A stretch of 64,000 bases of DNA from Castanea sativa (GCF_040712315.1 NC_134018.1:16636835-16700834); one strand, 5' to 3'. Shown: positions 13,301-24,862, counted from the stretch's first letter. Notes: a model not told the origin generated them from the letters alone. Made by a program: numbers and translations.

Positions 13301-15249
13301 AAAAAACACTAAGGAAAATGTCCATAACCAAGCCCCTAGTTAATAGAAAACTTAATAGAAGACATTCTAACCTTATGATTATGGATTGATTTACTTCATC
13401 TGCAAAATATAATTATAACAAGAAGAAAAGGCTTCAGATAGAATTTACACATGCGCAATTGAGAAACCATTTTTTTCTTGTACAAATTAAAGAAAAAAAG
13501 ATGGATTCTTTCACCTCTCATCATCTCGTTATAAGCAGAGTCTGCTATGGCGTAAACATGAGGGGCGTCTGTAAGTTTTTGTCGATAAGCTGTGACAAAA
13601 TCGTTTCCATAAATTTGTACAACTTTGAAGGGATTAACTGCAATTAAAACTGGACCGGCTTTACTCTACAGAAAGAAAACCACAAAAACTGTCAAAGGAG
13701 AGTGAGAAAAGAGATGAATCTGACTGGCAAGCATGAGCAAAAGGGCCATATCATACTTACATAAATCATATCCCGAGAATATCTGTATCGAAGATTGTAT
13801 AGTACTGATGGCTCATTCAAATAACTAAGCTGTATAAGATCATCTACACCATCCAATATATCTGGGTTTGCAGGTATGAGTTCTCCTGTGAGCACTTTTA
13901 TCACCTATGGTAATAAGTAATGACACAGCATAAGTGCAATTACAACACAATGACCAAAGTACACAAGATGGTTCAAACAGATTTCAGAAACGGCAAAATT
14001 TTATGGAACTTTTTTTTTTTTTTATCTGTAAGAGTTTAAGAAACTTACACTTCCATCAATCAATCAACCAAAAAAAAATAAAAAGAAACTTACATTTCCA
14101 TTGAAGAGTGAAACAAGTGCTTCCTCCCCTAAAGTTGATTGTATTGTTCCTGACTCCCACTGCCCACTTGGGAGCTGACACCAAACATGAAGTTTCTGCA
14201 TAGAAAATTTACTTTCAAAATAAATGCACATTTTCAGAAATCCTACAGATTAAACCCACAACAAGAATTCAAGGAAATCATTGCTAAATTTTCAACCTAT
14301 TGAAGGAACAGACTCAACGCTGGTCCGAAACATCAAATGGATTATACACTTGAAAAGAAAGTGACCCTTGCATTAGGTGCACTAATCAATCCATCAAAAC
14401 AAATTGACAAAACTAAAATGTATTTTCCACCACATTTATTTTCACGCTCTTACCAGAATAAAAGACCCAGTAACTGATTTATCCGAAAACCATACAGGGA
14501 GTGAAAGAAAAAAACAAAAAGCAGCCCTGTTCTCGAAATTTATTGTACAGCCAAAAACTCTTAACCTCATTTAATACTAGATCAACTTCTTGATTAAATA
14601 ACAAAATCCCACTAATCAAAAACCAAACAAAAAAAAAAAAAACTTAAAATTAAAATCACTTTTTACCGATCACTCCTACTCTTTACCACTTCATTTACCA
14701 CAGCTACCAAACTAAATTAACAGTATCAGAAATAATCAATCAGAACTAAAACATTTTACAATTGTCAATTACCTTCTTGATGAAATAACCAATGTTATCA
14801 TTCCAATCCAATTCCTTGGACTTCATCATGGGCGGCGGCGAGGCACACGTCACGGCGGAGCCACGATCCGAACCCGAAGCCTCCTTTGGGGCATTCCTAC
14901 AAGCCTCCCCCTCCTCCACCTCCGCCACGGCCTCCAAAGCGTACGGCGACTCCGCATTCTGATCTTTCTTCATCTTCTTGCTCCCAAAGCTCCCTCTCTT
15001 AGTCCCGAAATCGCTCTCTTTCCTCTTCCCTTCCTCCTTCACATTCATCGCCCTCGGCGAACACTCTCCCATGCCGCCGCCGCCGCCGTCGCCGACCTTG
15101 AAGTTGTTCGGCAGGGAGCGGCGAGCCGACGGAAGCCGAGCTCTCGACAGCGGCCGAGACGGCAATGCCGGCGGCATGTCCTTCGGCTTATCGGACTCAT
15201 CTCTCCGCCGCAGAGAGTCCAGCATCTCCTCCAACGAGCTCCTCGCCAT
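1398..15249 (-). CDS. Class VIII myosin heavy chain (ATM2/VIII-B-like), 22 visible coding exons, C-terminus outside window
   Basis: This is an actin-based motor of the plant-specific class VIII, associated in known members with plasma membrane, plasmodesmata and endosomes. Exons on the minus strand are 15249-14773, 14195-14094, 13904-13761, 13665-13515, 13399-13372, 13193-13025, 12818-12755, 12631-12618, 12533-12449, 11711-11608, 11506-11368, 10457-10339, 10178-10026, 9939-9850, 5690-5613, 5255-5097, 4398-4198, 3953-3748, 3645-3510, 2131-2002, 1704-1594 and 1513-1398. All have GT-AG borders and join to 2976 nt (992 codons) without a stop. Visible motifs are the N-terminal [14 protein letters not shown] and [21 protein letters not shown]-loop [10 protein letters not shown], switch I NSSRF/GK, switch [10 protein letters not shown], actin-contact region [14 protein letters not shown], converter [11 protein letters not shown], and three IQ-like segments in the last three exons. 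The start is the ATG at 15249; an in-frame TGA lies just upstream. Family members have roughly 1150-1220 residues, so the coiled coil and basic tail are missing and should lie left of position 1, unless the gene is truncated. Confidence 0.95.
2132..3509 (-). other. Myosin intron 19 (1.4 kb), no recognisable element
   Basis: Non-coding DNA between the converter exon and the first IQ exon. The short ORFs here match nothing I recognise and no transposon ends were seen. Confidence 0.6.
7972..8029. repeat. Perfect 2 x 29-bp tandem duplication
   Basis: The 29-base unit beginning GTCTCCTTTCCATCCCCGTC is present twice, head to tail, without a mismatch. It lies in the large myosin intron and is probably a recent slippage product. 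Confidence 0.9.
8302..9116. mobile_element. Non-autonomous hAT-type DNA transposon (815 bp)
   Basis: The left end CAGTGTTGTTAAAAGCG and the reverse complement of the right end, TAGTGTTGGTAAAAGCG, form 17-bp terminal inverted repeats with two mismatches. The element is flanked by a perfect 8-bp duplication ATGGGAAA at 8294-8301 and 9117-9124. Short ends of this kind with 8-bp duplications are the hAT signature. The interior is AT-rich with no transposase ORF, so it must have been mobilised in trans. Subterminal GC-rich patches (AAGCGCGCTTAAGC near the left, GTGCGCACTTGCGC near the right) may be transposase-binding regions. Confidence 0.85.
9161..9348. mobile_element. PIF/Harbinger-type MITE (188 bp) with internal duplication
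   Basis: The ends GGCCCCATTTGATA and CCAAATGGCCCC are inverted repeats flanked by TTA on both sides (9158-9160 and 9349-9351), the 3-bp duplication typical of Tourist/PIF-Harbinger elements. Inside, a unit of about 48 bp beginning ATTTCAAAAAAATA is repeated in tandem (from 9249 and from 9297). A truncated relative lies at about 51833-51955. Confidence 0.75.
10925..11035 (-). mobile_element. Degenerate tRNA-derived SINE-like fragment
   Basis: On the minus strand GTGGCTTAATCAGCTAGGG resembles an A box and AGTTTGAATCTCC a B box, with an adenine-rich tail beyond (opposite the T run at about 10927-10935). It lies in a myosin intron. No duplication was identified. Confidence 0.4.
12618..12631 (-). 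other. 14-nt coding microexon of the myosin gene
   Basis: A 14-base exon completes one codon and supplies the LLEK of the conserved FLLEKSRVV motor segment. It is flanked by a CAG acceptor and a GTAACC donor. Without it the reading frame would break between 12755 and 12533. The 28-nt exon at 13372-13399 (DEVNQSIII) is a second very short exon, lying directly before the P-loop exon. Confidence 0.85.
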
Positions 15250-16000
15250 CTTCGTCGTCGTCGAATTCTCCAATTTTCACAAATTTTTTTTTTCACGAAT
15301 CCAAATTTCGCTCTCTCACAAGCTCAAATTCAACACCAATCCCTGCATTCGTCGGGGGAAAAAACCCTAATCCCAAACGATACGTTAGAAATTATAACTG
15401 AGAGCTCGAATTTCAACGTAAAAAAAAATTGCTACGAAAAGCAAATTTTTAAAAACTGTTTTTCTTGTTTCCTGAAAACACTTTTCTTTTAAATTTTCAG
15501 AAAAACAAAAAAAAAAACAAAGGCACCGCATTTGGCTAACAAAATCCAGAGGAGCGTAGTGAAAATGAAAAAAAGAAGAGAATTAAAAATCGTCAGTTAC
15601 GAGGTGAAGAGAGAGTGATTTGAAGAGGTTAAGGTTGTTTGCTGTTGAGAGAGAGAGAGAGAGAGAAACAAACCTTGTGAAGAGAGGAAAAGGAAAACAG
15701 AAATGAAAGCAAAACAAAGCTGTTGCGGTTGTTTTTTGTAAACAACACCACAAACACAAACACAAAACACAAAACACAAAGAAAGGCCACTATTTTTGTT
15801 TTTTATGTTTTTTGAAATCAAAATTATTTTTTGTGGGAGACTTACTTTGAGGAGGGATTTGTTGCCGTTGCTCTGTTTTTGTTGTTGCGTGAAGAAATTC
15901 AAATTTTTGTTTCAGGTGGGTGGGGTTGAGCATGAGCATACGTTTCTTGAGAAAACCGTTTGGATCTGATATGGGTTAGAATTTTATTTATATATATATA
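15250..16000 (-). promoter_or_regulatory. 5' leader and promoter region of the myosin gene (approximate)
   Basis: Upstream of the myosin ATG on the minus strand the DNA is pyrimidine-rich, including a CT run opposite the (GA)n at 15648-15666, as is common in plant leaders. A strong donor-like GTAAGT opposite 15840-15845 suggests a possible 5'-UTR intron, but I could not fix its acceptor. No convincing TATA box or transcription start could be assigned. The (TA)n tract at about 15989-16008 lies upstream. Confidence 0.4.
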
Positions 16001-16199
16001 TATATATTTGTAATAAGATTAAAATAAATAGAATAAAAAAATATTTTAAAAAAAAAATTAAGTTAGCAGCAAGTAAGGGGAGTTTAGACCTGAAAGGCTG
16101 GGCTGGCTGGATAGAAGAAGTAACACACAGACACTTGGGAGTAGGCACCTGAAAAGCTGAGAGTTGTTGCAAATTTGGAAATTGGGTTGTTTCGATTAC

Positions 16200-19005
16200 C
16201 CATGGATTTTGCAGATATTTACTAATTTGGTATGTTCTTTACTAAATCTTTCTTAATTTCCCTTTATACCCTTCTCTTCTTCTTTTTTTCTTTTTTTTTT
16301 AGAAACTCCTTTTCTTTTTTTTGAGAAACTCCACTTTTCTTTTTTGGGCAATCGGTTTGTTTTTGTTATTAATATGTGTTCTGATGAGGTGTAGGATGAA
16401 ATTAAAGATGCTTTTGTTCATCTTATTTAGCTTATATATATTTTTAAAATGGTAAAACTTAGGTATAGGTACAATGTCTTAGATGCTGAAACCTAAAAAA
16501 CAACACTTAAAATACTGTACTTAAATTTTATCTTTTTTAAATTATATATAAAACTGTATTTTTGTTGGATTTCTTTTTTAAGGTTAATAACACAATCCAT
16601 GACCATTAGTACCAAGCTATAAACCTATGAGATATTGACTGTCATTTTTACTATTTTTTTTTTTAATTCAAATTTTCATTTGAACATTAAAATCGGACAA
16701 GCCAAATAGCAGTTACATCAAAACGATCAAAAACTACCTCTGGAGGATGGGTTGTATGAAACTGTAATTAACAAAATCTTCTACCTGTTGCCTCTTTTGG
16801 CAAGTGCGTGAGCTGCTTTATTGCTTTGTATTAGTCAAGAAAATAGTGTGATACATACAACAGTTTTCTGTTTTCCATAATTTCACATGTTAACATTTTA
16901 CATAAATGTTTGAAGAAGCATTAAAATCGTTATGTTATTTCTTACCGCAAGAAAAGGATTAGAATAGGAAAAATTAATTGAATAACTCGAGATTAAATTC
17001 TATATCTGTCTTTACATTTTCTCTCAAGAAAAGTACTTATCTGTCTTGCAAAGTTGGAAATGTAGGATAAACATCAATGCAGCAGTACTATATTAATCTT
17101 TGAAGAAAGGAATGAGAGCTTAAGGCAATGAAGGTAGCAAGGATATTATGAGAAATGAGGAGTATAAACTATTCTTGAAATTAGGTGATTAGATTAATTA
17201 GTGTCATGATGACCTTTAGCTCAGTAGTTATTATGACATGTTGATTTTTGTGTTTATCACTTGTTACCATTGCTTCACTACTCAAAAAGTTCATTTTCAA
17301 TTTGTATATTTTGGAGATGGAATCAATTATTCTCCTAACAAATTGAAGGATTAATGTTATTTTATAACGTATAAGTTATTAACCATCACTTCAATTATAT
17401 TAAGGTTTTATTTTTTCTTATAACAAAATAGAAGAAGGAAATTCAAACCCAAGTCCCCACATGAGAGAAATTTGGAAAATGCTATTGAACCACAAGTTTC
17501 TTAACAATTAGATTATGGTAATTATGAATCAAACCTACTGATTTACTAGAAATTTAAAATGATGTTATGTTTCTTTTCCTTATCATAACTAGTGTGTAGC
17601 CTCATATATATATATATATATATATGGGTACAATTAAAAACAATCACAATTATACATAGTATGAGCTTACACTTTTTTAAAGCCATACATTTCTAAAATG
17701 TGTAATGGTTTCTCATTATATGTGTGTGTATAATTTAGAATTTAATTGAATTTAGACTCTTCCATTTTTTCACCCAATAATTCATTTGCCACAAAAATTG
17801 AAAAAATAAACGAACACATGGCGAAAAATTTGACTCCAATTGAAATCCAATTTAGAACCTAATTGGATTTGGACTCTTCAATTTTTACATTCAATAATTT
17901 ACTTTGAACAAAATTAAAAATTAAATGGGATACGTGGTGCAAAATTGAGAATCCAATTAGTCTCTAAGTTTTGGCTATGAATATATAGATAGATAAGTAG
18001 ATACATGTGACAAATTGTAACGTCAAGATAGTTTTCTTTTGATTAAGGCCATGTGAATGAGGGAAATCTTGTTAATTTCCTTTCAAAATGGAGATTCGAT
18101 TAACAATATTTGACCCCATAGATCGAAGGCTAGACACATGGAGCCACCATTTATTTTAATTGAAAGAAATATAATAAGAAAACTATGTTGTAAAAAGTAA
18201 ATCACTTTATTAATTAAAAAAATAGATTTATATTTCATTGAATATAAATAAAAAAAAACAAAATAAAGAAGTAAAATATCATGGACTTGATCTTAAGATA
18301 AAATTTAAGAAAAATACATGGCTAAATATCCTCGTTGCATTATTAAAAGAAATGAAAATTATATGATAAAGTCTACTATAAGAACCATTAACCTAAGATC
18401 AAGGACTAATTTATGAAGTATAAAGGTGTTAGCCACCTACCCTGACAAATGTAATCAACCTTCTAAAGTATGGTAACAATCACCGTGACATACCATCCAA
18501 TTGTCCAACATGTATTACTAATAATAACAATAATAATAACAAACAGATAAACAACGTGTCATTCATAAAAACTTGGATCTAACATCTAGGTTCTTGAAAA
18601 AAAAAAGTGTTTTGAACATGTAAACATCTGAAATTTAGAATTAGAATTTAGCATGCTTGATCCTAATTTAGTCCATATCATCGGAGACCAACAAAATTTT
18701 AACCGTTTGGAAGCAAGAATAAAGATTAAACAACCAAAAGTTTGAAAAATTCTACCTATTGACTTAGGGTTAGATAGATGATTCTAACACTAAATGTTTG
18801 TGTTTAGGATGAATTGGGTAGTTATTTAGTATGATTTTAAGCCTTGGAGAGCGGGGAATTCAAGCAATTGAGGGTTCCCGAAAGATTTCTTTGGATTTCC
18901 AATAATTTGTGTGCTTTGAACTGTAAACCCCCCTATTTATAGAGGAGGAAAGGTTTTGGTTGACGAGTTTGAATGAGACTCAAAGTCCCCAATACTAAAA
19001 TATAT
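16200..19005. other. AT-rich intergenic spacer
   Basis: No gene was recognised. It contains (TA)n at about 17604-17625, a B-box-like remnant at about 17430-17515, and a diverged tandem pair at about 17730-17960. Around 18880-18960 there is a TATTTATAGAGG-containing stretch that could be an old LTR fragment, but no partner was found. Confidence 0.55.
17730..17960. repeat. Diverged tandem pair, about 115-bp unit
   Basis: Two adjacent copies share the order TTTAGAATTTAATTGAATTT / TTTAGAACCTAATTGGATTT, then GACTCTTC, an AATAATT tract, an aaattgaaaaa-like tract, and an ACACATGGCG / ATACGTGGTG-like segment. It could be a small old duplication or the arms of a decayed MITE. Confidence 0.45.
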
Positions 19006-19014
19006 AAAATATCC

Positions 19015-19293
19015 GGATTCAGATCCTCTAGAGTTCCTAGGGTACTCTACCAAGTAGAGTTCATTAAATCCTAACCACTCTTTAATGATTTAATGGTCTA
19101 GATTTTGCCATGTCAGCATTTCATTAACAATCATCTTAATTGTTTTGTTTATAACATTATTTTATTATTTTAAAAATATTATTAATGAAATGCTGACATG
19201 GCAGAATCTAAACCATTAAATCATTAAAGAGTGGTTAGGATTTAATGAACTCTACTTGGTAGAGTTCCTAGGAACTCTAGGGAATCTGAATCC
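19015..19293. mobile_element. Long-hairpin MITE with 9-bp TSD (Mutator-like)
   Basis: The left arm 19015-19127 and right arm 19182-19293 are inverted copies of each other over about 112 bases with only a handful of mismatches, around a 54-base AT-rich loop. The element starts GGATTCAGAT and ends ATCTGAATCC. It is flanked by a perfect 9-bp duplication AAAATATCC (19006-19014 and 19294-19302). A 9-bp duplication with long terminal inverted repeats points to Mutator-like elements. There is no ORF. A transcript would fold into a long near-perfect hairpin, a possible small-RNA precursor. Confidence 0.9.
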
Positions 19294-19302
19294 AAAATAT
19301 CC

Positions 19303-22300
19303 AGCCAAAAATTGTCACAAGATGAATTGAGAAAAAAAAATCATAAAATGGCAAATTTGGAGTTTGAAGAATACAAATAATCTATTCTACTTTTTATGTT
19401 CCACTTTATACTCCACAAATTATAAAAATCATGTATTTATTTGACATTATTTATTAAAAAAACGAAATGAAAAAAAATAGTAATAAATACATGGCATATT
19501 ATGATTGGTAAAATATAAAATAAAACTCAACAAATAATACAAAAGATTTATATTCAAAGTTTAAGTGGCAAGTTTTGATTGGCACTCAAAGCCAGGAGCA
19601 GCAGATGGATCCTGATAGCTAGTTTGACTCTTTGACTTTATTTTATTTGTAAGTTTGACTGATTTTTATTTATTTATAGTTTTATCCAAGTTTGGAACAC
19701 AAAATATACCCTTTTAAGGTTCATATACTATTAGTGGATCTCTAAGAAGTATCTAATCTTAATATATACTTATTTATTAAAAAAATCAATTAAAATACAA
19801 AAAACTTGATTATTAATCCATTAGAATCAAACAATCCCATGCTTATCGGTGCACCCTTGTTCTAAGCCTAGATAAATGGATTAAGACACATTGTTAATCA
19901 TAAGTAATCATTTAAATGGCCGATCACAATTAATTAATCACAATCACACTTGTTTAGTTCTAATTATAGGATGCATACACATCAATTCAACTATATCTTT
20001 TCATCTGGTAAACTGATTTAAGCCTATGATATATTATTATGATCGTTATGACTTCTAAATTTATTTTCAATGAAAATTTTGAAAATCCATTATCAAATTA
20101 TGGAGTCCCTAGAATAAAATCGCTAGGCCCTCACCCTTGATAATAAGGCCCCAACATTTTGAGGTAAAAAAATCCAATCTAATTGGAATCCTAACTTGCT
20201 TATTAATACAAAATGTTGTAAGTGTCCTAAATCATGATTGATGATTAACTTCCCCCAATAGTTTGAGGCCTTAATTTTTGTAATTCACTCTCCTACGTGA
20301 TAAATTGTTAACATCCATGCAATCTCTTACGTGGCCACACACCAAAGTCTCTCTATCTCTCTCATGCCAACACACACAACACCAAATCAAAATTGAAAAT
20401 TAGATTAAAAAAATTTTCCACTAGTAAAGGAAAATCTTTTTTTTTTAATAAAACAAATCTATTTTTTGTTAAATTTTACCCATAAACAAATACACACACC
20501 CACACAAATAAATCTTATGTGAAATTCATTTTGGTTTAGTTAGAATTAATTCATCAAGTTATGTATTGAATCCATCTTTGCTTAAGCATGTTAAGGCTAT
20601 TGGGTGGTTCTATTGTTAAGTGACATTGCAATATTTTCCTTCACAAATTAGACTGTATTTTTCTATGGGTTTTTTTTTTTTTTTACTCCTATCCTATTTT
20701 ATTTTTATGTTGTAAAAAGTGTTTCTTTTAATTGAAAATATTTTTGAATTATATATTTATTCTATAAAAATAAATCTACATATGAAAATTTTAGAGAGAG
20801 AGAGAGAGAGAGATAATAATAATTAATTGAATATCAAACATAATTGCTTTGATGAATTTGTTATTAGAAAGAAATATAGAAAGTATGACATATTTTTTAG
20901 ATAAAATTTCCACAAATGAACAAAAAAATCATAAAAAACAGTCAGGAGACAATGAAATAATAGAAAATGACAATGGAAATGAAAATAATTACCATGACAT
21001 TCAAACATGTGATATAACACTCCTTGATTATATAACTAGATTCTTTTCCATGTGCATGTATCACTAACATAATTTGACTGACAATATTTGGACAATGTTT
21101 TTCAAAACTTAAATTGATAAAATCATACTTGAAATTTTTTCTAAATGATTATGTAAAATTAATTATATCACAAGAAGATTAAGTGAATTAATTATATTAT
21201 CCATTAAAAAGTAAATGTTTTAATTAGCAATTACGAATTTTTAAAGAAAAAAATGTTTTAAATAAAAAATATTAATACAAGAAGTTAAAAATTATTTGAT
21301 ATAATTTGTTTTGCTTAAACAATATCCTTATTACTTTTAAAAAAAATCAATATCCTTATTACCTATGTAATATAAATTAGAATTTCGTAAAAAAAATTAA
21401 TAAACTGCAAACTTTCATTTATATCTAAGCACAAGAAGGTTAAATTCCAAGCACCACATATAGGAGGGTAATGTGGTTTTTCTCAAAAAAAGAAAAAAAG
21501 AAAAAAGAAAAAAAAGGAGGGTAATGTGGTCCCTCCAAATAAATACATTGGATATAATGAGTTCTTAATTATTATGCATTTTATACCTCAGTGGCACATA
21601 TGTAAATATAGTATAGACTAAGGGTAATATTTACTATTAATATTTGGGATGCCCTCGAAGGGAACAAATGAATTAAAATAATGGCACAAGTCATAAGTGG
21701 CTCAAACAGCCTTTGTTTCAATCAACGTGCGAAGAAGGAAGAATTAATGGATAAGGAAAAATGTGTTCTGCCGCTGTGGGGCTGTGCCTGAGCGCCTCTT
21801 CTTTTTAATTTCGTTTATGCGGACAAAAATGCTTTGAAATTTTAATTTTAATTTTAATTTTAAGTTTTTATGAAAATGACCTTTAAGATTGTGACATATA
21901 CAAAAAATTATCCCAAAGTCAAAATTTGTTGAACGTGACATTGTAACATTGGAGGGAACTTTGAATTATTGGCAGCCAATTACAATAGCACCCTTTTTAT
22001 TAAGGGAGTTTTGTATGAATAGGGAATGAAAATTATTTGCATTATAGGGTTTTCTATAGATAAGATTGGATTCAATTCAATAATATTCGGTACATCCTAA
22101 ATTTTTGGTTCTCTATTTTATTTTTAGAATGTCCCAAAAGATAATTATCTTTAAAAAGTTAATGGATAAAAATAAGTTTCAATTAGTTCAACTAGTAAAA
22201 TCTCTTATCGAAACTCTCTCAAAGAAAAAAAAAATTAATGGATAAATTTGTTAGATTACTGTCACCTTAGCTAAAAAGTCATAACAATCTTTTAGTAAAT

Positions 22301-22866
22301 TTTTGGTTCTTTATATTATTTTTGGAATGTTCCAAAATATAATTATCTTTAAAATTTTAATAGATAAAAATGAATTCAAGTTAACTCAACTGATAAAATC
22401 TCTTACCAAAACAATCTCTAAAAGAAAAAAAATGTTAATAGATAAATTGGATAAATTACTGTTGACTGTAGTTAAAAAGTCATAACCGTCTTTTATTAGA
22501 GACTAAATTAATGAGAGTAAGATTCTAAACAAAACAAAAAAAGAATAGTTCTGCATTTTTTTATATTTTTAACTAAAAAAAACCATTAATAATGTTCCCT
22601 TAAAGAAATTAATTTCTTAAACAATACCAACAAAAGGGACAAAATGAGTGATTAATCTTTTTTATAAGAATACATTAAGAAGTTTTTCAATACTTTAAAA
22701 GCTAGCTAGGACTAGCCAGTTTCAGGTCCAATCAAAATTGGAAAAACTGGCAAAAAACTAGTTAGAATTGAGAACTAATATCTTTTCCAGTTCTTTAACC
22801 GTCCTGATTTTTAAAACCATGAGCATTTTTTTTTTTTTTTGGTATAATCAAGATTTAATTCTAAAT
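19303..22866. other. AT-rich intergenic spacer
   Basis: Nothing coding was recognised. It contains (AG)n at about 20793-20812, poly-purine stretches near 21480-21520, a five-fold TTTTAA-type microrepeat near 21836-21862, and a diverged tandem duplication at 22095-22500. Short ORFs such as the one at 20849-21067 lack homologues that I recognise and have random-looking composition. Confidence 0.55.
22095..22500. repeat. Diverged tandem duplication, about 200-bp unit
   Basis: Two head-to-tail copies begin AATTTTTGGTTCTCTAT (about 22099) and AATTTTTGGTTCTTTAT (about 22299). Both continue through AATTATCTTTAAAA, a TAAAATCTCTTA block, a purine run and AAAAAGTCATAAC before ending near ATCTTTTAGTA / GTCTTTTATTA. 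Divergence is clear, so the duplication is old. Confidence 0.7.
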
Positions 22867-22871
22867 ATATT

Positions 22872-23674
22872 TGTAGGGGTATTGGGCCTAGTAATTGATG
22901 AAGGATGGCCCAACGAAGTATTTTGGGCTGGAAACCCAAATCCGAAGACATCAAAATGATCGTGGACTATTTAAATATCCAAATACGTCCGAGGAGTAGA
23001 TTTCTCCTCGGATTACTAGGCCGAGGACATAGGAAGAAAAGTTTAGTGTCCCTGGGTTATATTATAAAGAGTCCTACAACTATGGGGATACACAGTATAC
23101 GTGGAGGACAATAGAAAGAGCGGTGGAATGTCTAGAAATAAAGCTGCTACCACCGCCCATACATTAAAAGCTCTGTAATTGATACGCTGACTGTATAGAT
23201 GGAAGGATGGGACCTGAGCATAGAGCTTGGAACTTGGTCCCTAATCCCAGCGGGCTTTAGAGAAGAATGGATGGGACAAGTATCCGAAAATGAGGATTGC
23301 AACCAGAAAGTGGAAGGGGATGAAGGGAAAGAAAAGGATATAAATAAGAGGGAAGGCATACGAAGAAAATGAGGACTTTTGGAGTAGAAGAGATAGAGTC
23401 AATAGTAAATGATAATCAACACTTGTATCCAAACTTGAGAAATATTATATACCATCCTCGGAAACAATCCGAGAACGATTTCTCAGTCTTACTCTTTGCA
23501 AACGATTCTTTGTTTTGTTCCATTGGGCCCAAAGCCCGTTCTTTCTGTAATTGTCTAAACCATCCTAGAAATCTAAATTACAAACCCATCCTCTACAAAT
23601 TCATTGTGAAGAAAGGCCTTTCAAGCCCATTTTCCTCCCAGTCGTATTTTGGGAATTTGAATTGTGTCCTTACA
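22872..23674 (+). repeat. 5' LTR of the Gypsy element (803 bp)
   Basis: It starts TGTAGG and ends TTACA directly before the primer-binding region. A TATAAATA box at 23339-23346 is the best candidate for the LTR promoter; a second TATA-like site (TATATTATAAAG) lies near 23058. The LTR holds a single copy of the 134-bp segment that is doubled in the 3' LTR. Confidence 0.93.
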
Positions 23675-23696
23675 ATTGGCGCCGTCTGTGGGAATT
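23675..23696 (+). promoter_or_regulatory. Primer-binding region of the Gypsy element
   Basis: ATTGGCGCCGTCTGTGGGAA follows the 5' LTR immediately, where minus-strand DNA synthesis is primed by a tRNA 3' end. This TTGGCGCCGT-type start is familiar from plant Gypsy elements. I do not assign the tRNA. Confidence 0.75.
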
Positions 23697-23722
23697 TAGT
23701 TTTTAAGGAAGTTTAGGACATC

Positions 23723-24862
23723 ATGGTAGGATCAGAACCACCACGCAGTGCAGAGTCCGTGGGCTCCCAGCGTGAGGATCACTCCTTACATCCTGATCAT
23801 GGAGAGAACCGAGAAGGAAGTGTACATACTACACACACCATCAGAAGTGCTAGTCATTCGCAAGGGGGAAGCAGAGTTCCTTATGAGAGAAATGTCAGGG
23901 CCATGCAGAAGGAGATTGACGGCCTAAAGAGGAGACTGCGTCGCGAAAGGAGAAGGAGAACTCCTCCGGTCTCTGACCCCTCTTCGGAAGGATCCGAGGA
24001 TGACAATTACGGGCAGAGATCCAGAACTCCCCCAGGTGAATATGTCTCCTCCGAGGAGGACAATCTGCATGGGAGGCGTGGCAGAGACTACCCCCCTAGG
24101 GGCTTAGGAAATGACGCAATGGGCAGAGCGTTACACCAAATCTCCAGGTCACCCTTCGTGCGCGGATTGGAAGAAGGGAGGTTACCTCGGCGCTTCACAC
24201 AACCGGCCTTCACTCTTTACAATGGTCGGACGGATCCCGTGGAGCACGTAAGCCATTTCAGCCAGAGAATGGCAGTGCATTCCAGGAATGAAACTTTGTT
24301 ATGCAAAATTTTTCCTTCTAGCCTAGGGCCCGTAGCCATGAGATGGTTTGACAGCTTAAGGGCAGGCTCCATTGATTCTTTCAAAGAGCTTACTAGAGCA
24401 TTCGGTTCTCGCTTTATCACGTGCAGTAGAGTTCCTCGTCCATTGGATTCTTTATTATCCATGGCCATGAGGGAAGGGGAAACCCTGAAAACGTATTCGG
24501 ACAGGTATTGGGAAATGTTCAACGAAATTGACGGAGACTTTGACGACGTAGCAATAAGGACCTTCAAGGTCGGCCTACCAACGGAGCATGACTTGAGGAA
24601 ATCCTTAACGAAGAAACCTGTCAGAAGCGTACGTCGACTGATGGATCGCATCGACGAGTACAAAAGGGTTGAAGAAGATCAGCAGCAGGGAAAAGGCAAG
24701 ACGAAGGTTATCCCACAAGAAATGAGGGATTTCAGGTCGGACAGATACAACAACAATAGGCCTGCGCGGGATTTTTCTAGGCAGGCTGGTCACATACCCC
24801 CACAAGTGGTCAACACCGTCTTCAGGGAGCCTGCAGCAGCTGTTGGAGAAAATAAGGCATGA
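23723..24862 (+). CDS. Gypsy gag polyprotein, N-terminal part (379 codons, cut by frameshift)
   Basis: This is the capsid/nucleocapsid precursor. It starts at the ATG at 23723. Residues 1-120 are charged and low in complexity (RRLRRERRRR). Residues about 150-310 hold the retrotransposon gag domain, including FTLYNGRTDPVEHVSHF, LCKIFPSSLGPVAMRWF and FKELTRAFGSRF. The frame is lost near 24826-24838 in a CAGCAG repeat: the expected continuation with a zinc-knuckle-like segment (HCHYHQERGHTTEDCR) lies in another frame from about 24840. A one-base indel in the short repeat is the simplest cause. Confidence 0.9.
   Translation: MVGSEPPRSAESVGSQREDHSLHPDHGENREGSVHTTHTIRSASHSQGGSRVPYERNVRAMQKEIDGLKRRLRRERRRRTPPVSDPSSEGSEDDNYGQRSRTPPGEYVSSEEDNLHGRRGRDYPPRGLGNDAMGRALHQISRSPFVRGLEEGRLPRRFTQPAFTLYNGRTDPVEHVSHFSQRMAVHSRNETLLCKIFPSSLGPVAMRWFDSLRAGSIDSFKELTRAFGSRFITCSRVPRPLDSLLSMAMREGETLKTYSDRYWEMFNEIDGDFDDVAIRTFKVGLPTEHDLRKSLTKKPVRSVRRLMDRIDEYKRVEEDQQQGKGKTKVIPQEMRDFRSDRYNNNRPARDFSRQAGHIPPQVVNTVFREPAAAVGENKA

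Noticed and set aside
15250..15273. Longer myosin start eight codons upstream
   Set aside because: The codon at 15273 is TTG, not ATG, with a TGA two codons further upstream; the first in-frame ATG is at 15249.
14978..15401. Plus-strand ORFs of 130 and 78 codons opposite the first myosin exon
   Set aside because: Antisense shadows of a GC-rich coding exon; the minus-strand frame matches class VIII myosin.
20849..21067. 72-codon plus-strand ORF rich in N, E and K
   Set aside because: Composition follows the AT-rich spacer; no homologue recognised.
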